A stretch of 64,000 nucleotides of DNA from CAVQKZ01 sp963837325 (GTDB lineage Bacteria > Actinomycetota > Actinomycetes > Mycobacteriales > Jatrophihabitantaceae). Positions within the stretch are counted from its first letter, which is position 1. Each line of letters starts with the position of its first letter. The notes under the pieces are model-generated. The model saw nothing but the letters and a program-made list of their open reading frames with translations, made no database searches and was not told the DNA's origin. The stretch covers positions 1,054,001 through 1,118,000 of the forward strand of contig CAWIMV010000002.1 in assembly GCA_963837325.1 (NCBI GenBank). Direction: 5' to 3'. Shown in pieces: positions 59,968-64,000 of this stretch. Both the position numbers and the translations under genes were made by a program.

Positions 59968-60978
59968 GTGCAGCCCGCGATCGACGTCCACACCCACTAC
60001 GTGCCGGGCGGGTGGCCCGACCTCGACTGCGCCGACGCGCCCTGGCTGCGGGTCGAGTCCGAGACCGACGCGACGGTGATGTTCGGCTCCACAGAGTTCC
60101 GGCGCATTCAGAGCAACTGCTGGAACGCCGAGCAGCGACTGGCCGACATGGACGCCGACGGGGTGGCCGTCCAGGTCGTGTCGCCGACGCCCGCGTTCTT
60201 CGGCTACCACCGCCCGCCGGCGGAAGCGGCCCGGCTGGCCCGGATCTTCAACGACCTCGCACTGGAGATCTGCGCGCCGGCACCGGGACGGTTGCTGCCG
60301 TTCTGCCAGGTTCCGCTGCAGGATCCCGATGCCGCCTGCACGGAACTGGAGCGTTGCCTTCGGGCCGGGCACGTCGGCGTCGAGATCGGCAATCACGTCG
60401 GCGACCTCGACCTCGACGACGCCGGCATCGCGACGTTCCTGCAGCACGCCGCGGCACTGGGTGCGCCGGTCTTCGTCCATCCCTGGGACGTGCGAAGCTC
60501 CCCGCGCGCAGACCGCTGGATGGGCCAGTGGCTGGCTGGCATGCCGGCCGAGACGCACGTCTCGATCATGGCGCTGATCCTCGGTGGCGTCCTCGACCGC
60601 GTCGGGGCTGAGCTGCGCATCTGCTTCGCGCACGGCGGCGGCTCGTTCGCCTTCTGGATCGGCCGCCTGGACAACGCCTGGCGCGAACGCCACGACGTCG
60701 TCGGCACGTCGGCCCACGAGCCGTCGCACTACCTCGGCCGGTTCTACGTCGATTCCGTCGTCTTCGACGAGCGGGCGCTGCGGTTGCTCGTCGACACGGT
60801 CGGGCCCGACCGGGTGCTGGTCGGCAGCGACTACCCGTACCCGCTCGGTGAGCGGCCGGCGGCCGGTCTGGTGCGGCGCAGCGCCTTCCTCGACGACACG
60901 GCCCGCGACCAGATCCTGCACCGCAACGCCGAGACGTTCCTCGGCATCACGCCGCTCGCCGACGGAGACCTCCGATGA
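59968..60978 (+). CDS. 2-Amino-3-carboxymuconate-6-semialdehyde decarboxylase (ACMSD)
   Basis: This 336-residue amidohydrolase-fold enzyme decarboxylates ACMS, diverting it from spontaneous cyclisation to quinolinate. Metal and catalytic residues visible are IDVHTHYVPGGW (His-x-His), APVFVHPWD (His), CFAHGGGSFAFWIGR (His) and VLVGSDYPYPLGE (Asp). GTG 59968 gives the normal N-terminus. Its stop overlaps the kynureninase start by four bases (ATGA). Confidence 0.93.
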   Translation: MQPAIDVHTHYVPGGWPDLDCADAPWLRVESETDATVMFGSTEFRRIQSNCWNAEQRLADMDADGVAVQVVSPTPAFFGYHRPPAEAARLARIFNDLALEICAPAPGRLLPFCQVPLQDPDAACTELERCLRAGHVGVEIGNHVGDLDLDDAGIATFLQHAAALGAPVFVHPWDVRSSPRADRWMGQWLAGMPAETHVSIMALILGGVLDRVGAELRICFAHGGGSFAFWIGRLDNAWRERHDVVGTSAHEPSHYLGRFYVDSVVFDERALRLLVDTVGPDRVLVGSDYPYPLGERPAAGLVRRSAFLDDTARDQILHRNAETFLGITPLADGDLR

Positions 60979-62270
60979 CCACACTTGCCTCCGACGAGAA
61001 GCATGCGCTCGAGCGGGACGACCGCGACGAGTTGCCCAGCCTGCGCGAGCAGTTTCACATCCCGCCCGCGCCGGGCGGACGCTTCCCCGAGGCGGCCTAC
61101 TTCGCCGGCAACTCGCTCGGCCTGCAGCCCAAGGTGACGGCGGCCCGGCTGGCCACCGAACTGGACGACTGGGCCCGGCTCGGCGTCGAAGGCCACCTGG
61201 AAGGCACGCGGCCCTGGGTGTCCTACCACGAGCTGCTGCGCGACTCGGCTGCGCGACTGGCCGGTGCGCAACCGGCCGAGGTCGTGGTCATGAACTCGTT
61301 GACGGTCAACCTCCACCTGATGATGGTCAGCTTCTACCGGCCCACCGCCGAGCGGCACGCCATCGTCATCGAGGACGCCGCGTTCCCTTCGGACAGCTAC
61401 GCCGTGCGCAGCCAGGCCGCCTTCCACGGCTACGACCCGGACGAAGCGGTGGTGCGGCTGCGCCCACGCCACGGCGAATCCAGCTTGCGCAGCGAGGACG
61501 TCGCCGCCTACCTCGAGCTCGCCGGCGACGGTGTGGCGATGGTGCTGCTGGGCGCAGTGAACTACTACAGCGGCGAACTGCTCGACATCGAGGCGATCAC
61601 CCGGGCCGGGCAGGCGGCCGGCGCGGTGGTCGGGTGGGACCTGGCCCACGCCGCCGGCAACGTGCCGCTGCAGTTGCACGACTGGGGCGTCGACTGGGCG
61701 GCCTGGTGCTCGTACAAGTACCTCAACAGCGGTCCGGGCTCGTTGGCCGGCGCGTTCGTCCACGAGCGGCACTTGGCGGATCGGACACTGCCCAAATTCG
61801 CCGGCTGGTGGAGCACCGACCCGACGACTCGGTTCCGCATGGGTCCAGTCGTGGACGCGCTCGATTCGGCCGACTCGTGGCAGGTGTCCAATCCGCCGAT
61901 CTTCGCCATGGCCCCGGTGCTGGCGTCGCTGGAGATGTTCGACGACGTGGGGGTGCCGGCGCTGCGGGCCAAGAGCATGCGGCTGACCGGCTATCTCGAG
62001 CAGTTGGTCGACGAGGTGTGTGCGGGTTGCCCGGTGCAGCTCGTCACCCCGCGGGAGCCGCAGCGCCGCGGGGCCCAGCTGTCGGTCCGGGTCATCGGCG
62101 TCGACGCGGGCACGGTGAGCGAACGGCTGCGGCGCGAGCACGGCGTGTTCGCCGACGCCCGCCAACCCGACGTCATCCGGCTCGCGCCGGTGCCGATGTA
62201 CAACACGTTCCACGACTGTTGGCGCGCGGCGACGGCGCTGGCGGAGGTGATGACGCCCGATGGCGGCTGA
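60975..62270 (+). CDS. kynU: Kynureninase
   Basis: This 431-residue PLP enzyme cleaves (3-hydroxy)kynurenine to (3-hydroxy)anthranilate and alanine. Family features are YFAGNSLGLQPK near residue 40, VVVMNSLTVNLHLMMVSFYRP, GWDLAHAAGNVPLQLHDWGVD with the PLP Asp, and WCSYKYLNSGPGS with the Schiff-base Lys (about 252). Length is normal. ATG 60975 overlaps ACMSD, and the stop overlaps the monooxygenase start by 11 bp. Confidence 0.95.
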   Translation: MTTLASDEKHALERDDRDELPSLREQFHIPPAPGGRFPEAAYFAGNSLGLQPKVTAARLATELDDWARLGVEGHLEGTRPWVSYHELLRDSAARLAGAQPAEVVVMNSLTVNLHLMMVSFYRPTAERHAIVIEDAAFPSDSYAVRSQAAFHGYDPDEAVVRLRPRHGESSLRSEDVAAYLELAGDGVAMVLLGAVNYYSGELLDIEAITRAGQAAGAVVGWDLAHAAGNVPLQLHDWGVDWAAWCSYKYLNSGPGSLAGAFVHERHLADRTLPKFAGWWSTDPTTRFRMGPVVDALDSADSWQVSNPPIFAMAPVLASLEMFDDVGVPALRAKSMRLTGYLEQLVDEVCAGCPVQLVTPREPQRRGAQLSVRVIGVDAGTVSERLRREHGVFADARQPDVIRLAPVPMYNTFHDCWRAATALAEVMTPDGG

Positions 62271-63579
62271 GCGGGTCGCCATCGTCGGCGCGGGGTTGGC
62301 CGGCTGTCTGCTGGCGACGCTACTGGGCCGCCGCGGTGTCGCGGTCACCGTGTATGAACGTCGTCCCGACCCGCGCGTCACGGGGGCGGAACGGGGCCGT
62401 TCGATCAACCTGGCAATCTCGGCCCGGGGCCTGGACGCACTCGAACACGTCGGGCTGCGCGAGCAGGCGCTGGCCCGAGCCCTGCCGATGCACGGCCGGA
62501 TGGTGCACCCGGTCAGCGGTGGCCAGAGCTTCCGCCCGTACAGCGCGGACGGGGTCCGGGCGATCAACTCGATCAGCCGGGCCGAGCTGAACGAGGCCCT
62601 GCTGGACACGGCCGAGCGCACGCCCGGCGTCACCTTGCGATTCGACCACCGGCTGGTCGAGCTCGACACCGCCAAGGGCCGGCTGGCGTTCCAGACTGCC
62701 GACGGCCCGGTCGACGCGGACGCCGACGTGGTGTTGGCCAGCGACGGATCGTACAGCGCCGCGCGGCGGGCGGTGACCTTCAATCCGGGCTTCGACTACA
62801 GCCAGGACTATCTCGAACACGGCTACAAGGAACTGACGATCCCGGCCCGCCGCGGCGAGTTCGGTCTTGACCCGGACGCATTGCACATCTGGCCCCGCGG
62901 ATCGTCGATGATGATCGCCCTGCCCAACCTGGACCGCTCGTTCACCTGCACGCTGTTCTGGCCGCGCGGCGACTTCGATCGGCTCGGCACTCCGGAAGCG
63001 ATCGATGCCTACTTCCGGTCGCATTACCCCGACGTCGTCGAGCTCATGCCGGCGTTGGTCGACGACTTCACCCACAACCCGGTGGGCTCTCTGGTCACCG
63101 TGCGGTGCTGGCCGTGGGTACATGCCGGCGAAAATGCCACGGTCGCGCTCGTCGGCGACGCAGCGCACGCGATCGTCCCGTTCTTCGGCCAGGGCGCCAA
63201 CTGTGCGCTCGAGGACTGCATCGAGATCGACCGTTGCCTCACCGAGAACGGCGACGACTGGGCGCGGGCACTCGTCGCCTACGAACAGCGCCGCAAGGCC
63301 AACTGCGATGCGATCGCCGAGATGGCCCTGGACAACTTCGTCGAGATGCGCGACAAGGTCAACTCGCGGGCGTTCCAGGTCAAGGCGGCCGCGCAGCACG
63401 CGGTGGAGCGGCGCCTGGCCGGGCGCTACGTGTCTCGCTATGAACTGGTGTCATTCACGACCATGCCCTACGCCGAGATCCCCCGCCGGATCCGCCGTCA
63501 GAACGTGGCGCTCGGGGTGGTGGCGGCAGCAGCGGTGGCTGGCGTGGCCGCGGTAGCGCGGTGGTTGCGCTCTTCTTGA
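62260..63579 (+). CDS. kmo: Kynurenine 3-monooxygenase
   Basis: This 439-residue flavoprotein hydroxylates kynurenine to 3-hydroxykynurenine with NADPH and O2. It has the FAD-binding VAIVGAGLAGCLLATLLGRRG, RGRSINLAISARGLDALEHVGL, and ALVGDAAHAIVPFFGQGANCALEDC (the GD motif). A C-terminal hydrophobic helix (ALGVVAAAAVAGVAAVARWL) may anchor it to the membrane, as in the eukaryotic enzyme. Its stop lies in the left arm of the palindromic repeat at 63576. It is the last gene of the operon. Confidence 0.95.
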   Translation: MAAERVAIVGAGLAGCLLATLLGRRGVAVTVYERRPDPRVTGAERGRSINLAISARGLDALEHVGLREQALARALPMHGRMVHPVSGGQSFRPYSADGVRAINSISRAELNEALLDTAERTPGVTLRFDHRLVELDTAKGRLAFQTADGPVDADADVVLASDGSYSAARRAVTFNPGFDYSQDYLEHGYKELTIPARRGEFGLDPDALHIWPRGSSMMIALPNLDRSFTCTLFWPRGDFDRLGTPEAIDAYFRSHYPDVVELMPALVDDFTHNPVGSLVTVRCWPWVHAGENATVALVGDAAHAIVPFFGQGANCALEDCIEIDRCLTENGDDWARALVAYEQRRKANCDAIAEMALDNFVEMRDKVNSRAFQVKAAAQHAVERRLAGRYVSRYELVSFTTMPYAEIPRRIRRQNVALGVVAAAAVAGVAAVARWLRSS

Positions 63580-63638
63580 TCAACTCGCGTCTCGTGGCGA
63601 ATCGGCCCGAATTCGCTCACCAGACGCGAGTTGATCAA
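63576..63638. repeat. Palindromic repeat, copy 2 (TTGATCAACTC family)
   Basis: Perfect 17-base arms TTGATCAACTCGCGTCT (63576-63592) and its complement (63622-63638) enclose a further pairing region (GTGGCGAAT with ATTCGCTCAC). The sequence is closely related to the copy at 46929-46996, including the interior GCGAAT...GGCC...GCTCAC. It coincides with the end of the kynurenine monooxygenase gene and may serve as its terminator. Confidence 0.85.
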
Positions 63639-63705
63639 CGGACGGAGATTTCGCTGAGAGCAGGATCGCTTGCTCCGGGTTCGGCCGGTCGAACAGGCTG
63701 ACGGC

Positions 63706-64000
63706 ATGGTCGCCTCCGTCGCCGTGCTCTCCGACATCCACGGGCTGCTGCCCGCGCTCGAGGCCGTGCTGGCCGAACCCGACGTGGCCGCGGCCGAGCG
63801 GATCGTGCTCACCGGTGACATTGCGGCCGGCCCGCAGCCCGGTGCCGTCCTGGACCGGCTCGTCGGCCTTGGCGATCGGGTCACCTGGGTGCGGGGCAAT
63901 GCCGACCGCGACCTCGTAGCACTCGCCCGCGGCGGGACCACGACGATCCCCGACCCGATCGCGCCCTGGGCCGCGCAGCAGCTCACCGCAGGCCAAGTCG
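63706..64000 (+). CDS. Metallophosphoesterase (truncated by the window end)
   Basis: The first 98 residues of a calcineurin-like phosphoesterase are visible: VAVLSDIHGLLPALEAVLAE (Asp and His ligands), RIVLTGDIAAGPQPGAVL (GD motif) and VTWVRGNADRDLVAL (GNxD motif). These give the usual two-metal site of YfcE/MPP-type enzymes that cleave phosphodiesters or phosphomonoesters. ATG 63706 is the likely start. The gap 63639-63705 shows nothing else. Confidence 0.88.
   Translation, partial: MVASVAVLSDIHGLLPALEAVLAEPDVAAAERIVLTGDIAAGPQPGAVLDRLVGLGDRVTWVRGNADRDLVALARGGTTTIPDPIAPWAAQQLTAGQV

Noticed and set aside
59287..60984. Long minus-strand frame opposite the HAAO and ACMSD genes
   Set aside because: No family motif; the plus-strand operon genes have intact active sites and ATGA couplings.
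60831..62783. Long minus-strand frame opposite kynureninase and the monooxygenase
   Set aside because: Shadow composition; real enzymes lie on the other strand.

Overview
The window is high-GC chromosomal DNA from an actinomycete (Actinomycetota). Markers for this are two RpfB-like proteins with DUF348/G5 repeats, an actinobacterial Pmt mannosyltransferase divergent from rsmI, the galU - moeA/glp - acetyltransferase - glpR/sepX cluster, an MT0933-type protein, an HxlR/MFS pair, DUF2637, and frequent GTG/TTG starts with ATGA/GTGA overlaps. The genus cannot be fixed by eye; a soil-type Frankiales/Jatrophihabitans/Nakamurella-like lineage would fit.

Positions 1-14,392 are one end of an integrative, probably once conjugative, element. 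Its integrase (a tyrosine recombinase fused to a GntR-type helix-turn-helix) lies against the 3' end of a tRNA-Arg(CCT) gene. The transfer module is a DUF2637 (SpdB-like) membrane protein and a MobF-type relaxase-helicase. The relaxase is wrecked by eight single-base frameshifts, all in the same direction, and by an IS3-family insertion whose precise removal restores the local frame. Between relaxase and integrase lies cargo that looks defence- or toxin-like: a protein of unknown function, a protein with a HEPN-like R-x(n)-H motif, a large unknown protein divergent from an RNase D-like exonuclease, and an overlapping pair of a HipA-like kinase and a HIRAN-domain protein. This cargo is the best candidate for an under-described system.

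Positions 14,700-27,200 hold chromosomal genes: a secreted alpha/beta hydrolase, a secreted S53 (sedolisin-type) protease, the molybdopterin genes moaC-mog-moaE, mscL, a CpaB/SAF-domain protein, an FmdB zinc ribbon, 5-formyl-THF cyclo-ligase, then galU - moeA/glp - acetyltransferase - glpR/sepX and a tRNA-Ala(CGC). Positions 27,300-38,400 hold regulator/effector pairs (MarR with a DHFR-like reductase; HxlR with a 14-TM exporter), a cyclic-nucleotide-binding thioredoxin-reductase-like flavoprotein, a zinc alcohol dehydrogenase, a sigma factor - ogt - 2OG-Fe(II) oxygenase operon that looks like an alkylation-damage unit, and a RecQ helicase fused to a phosphoribosyltransferase.

Positions 38,400-56,300 contain an acyl-CoA synthetase, a DoxX-like protein with a Lys/Ala-rich tail, pmt/rsmI, a membrane GGDEF-EAL protein convergent with an autoinducer-synthase-like GNAT protein, metG, tatD, two tandem Rpf-like cell-wall hydrolases with different catalytic domains, ksgA, prs, glmU and tRNA-Gln(TTG). 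From 56,400 there is an acyl desaturase with a tandem palindromic operator, then a tight six-gene kynurenine-catabolism operon (2-aminomuconate semialdehyde dehydrogenase, RidA-type deaminase, 3-hydroxyanthranilate dioxygenase, ACMS decarboxylase, kynureninase, kynurenine monooxygenase). Together these would turn kynurenine into 4-oxalocrotonate. A truncated metallophosphoesterase gene ends the window. Long palindromes lie in several intergenic regions; two of them are clearly related copies of one dispersed repeat.
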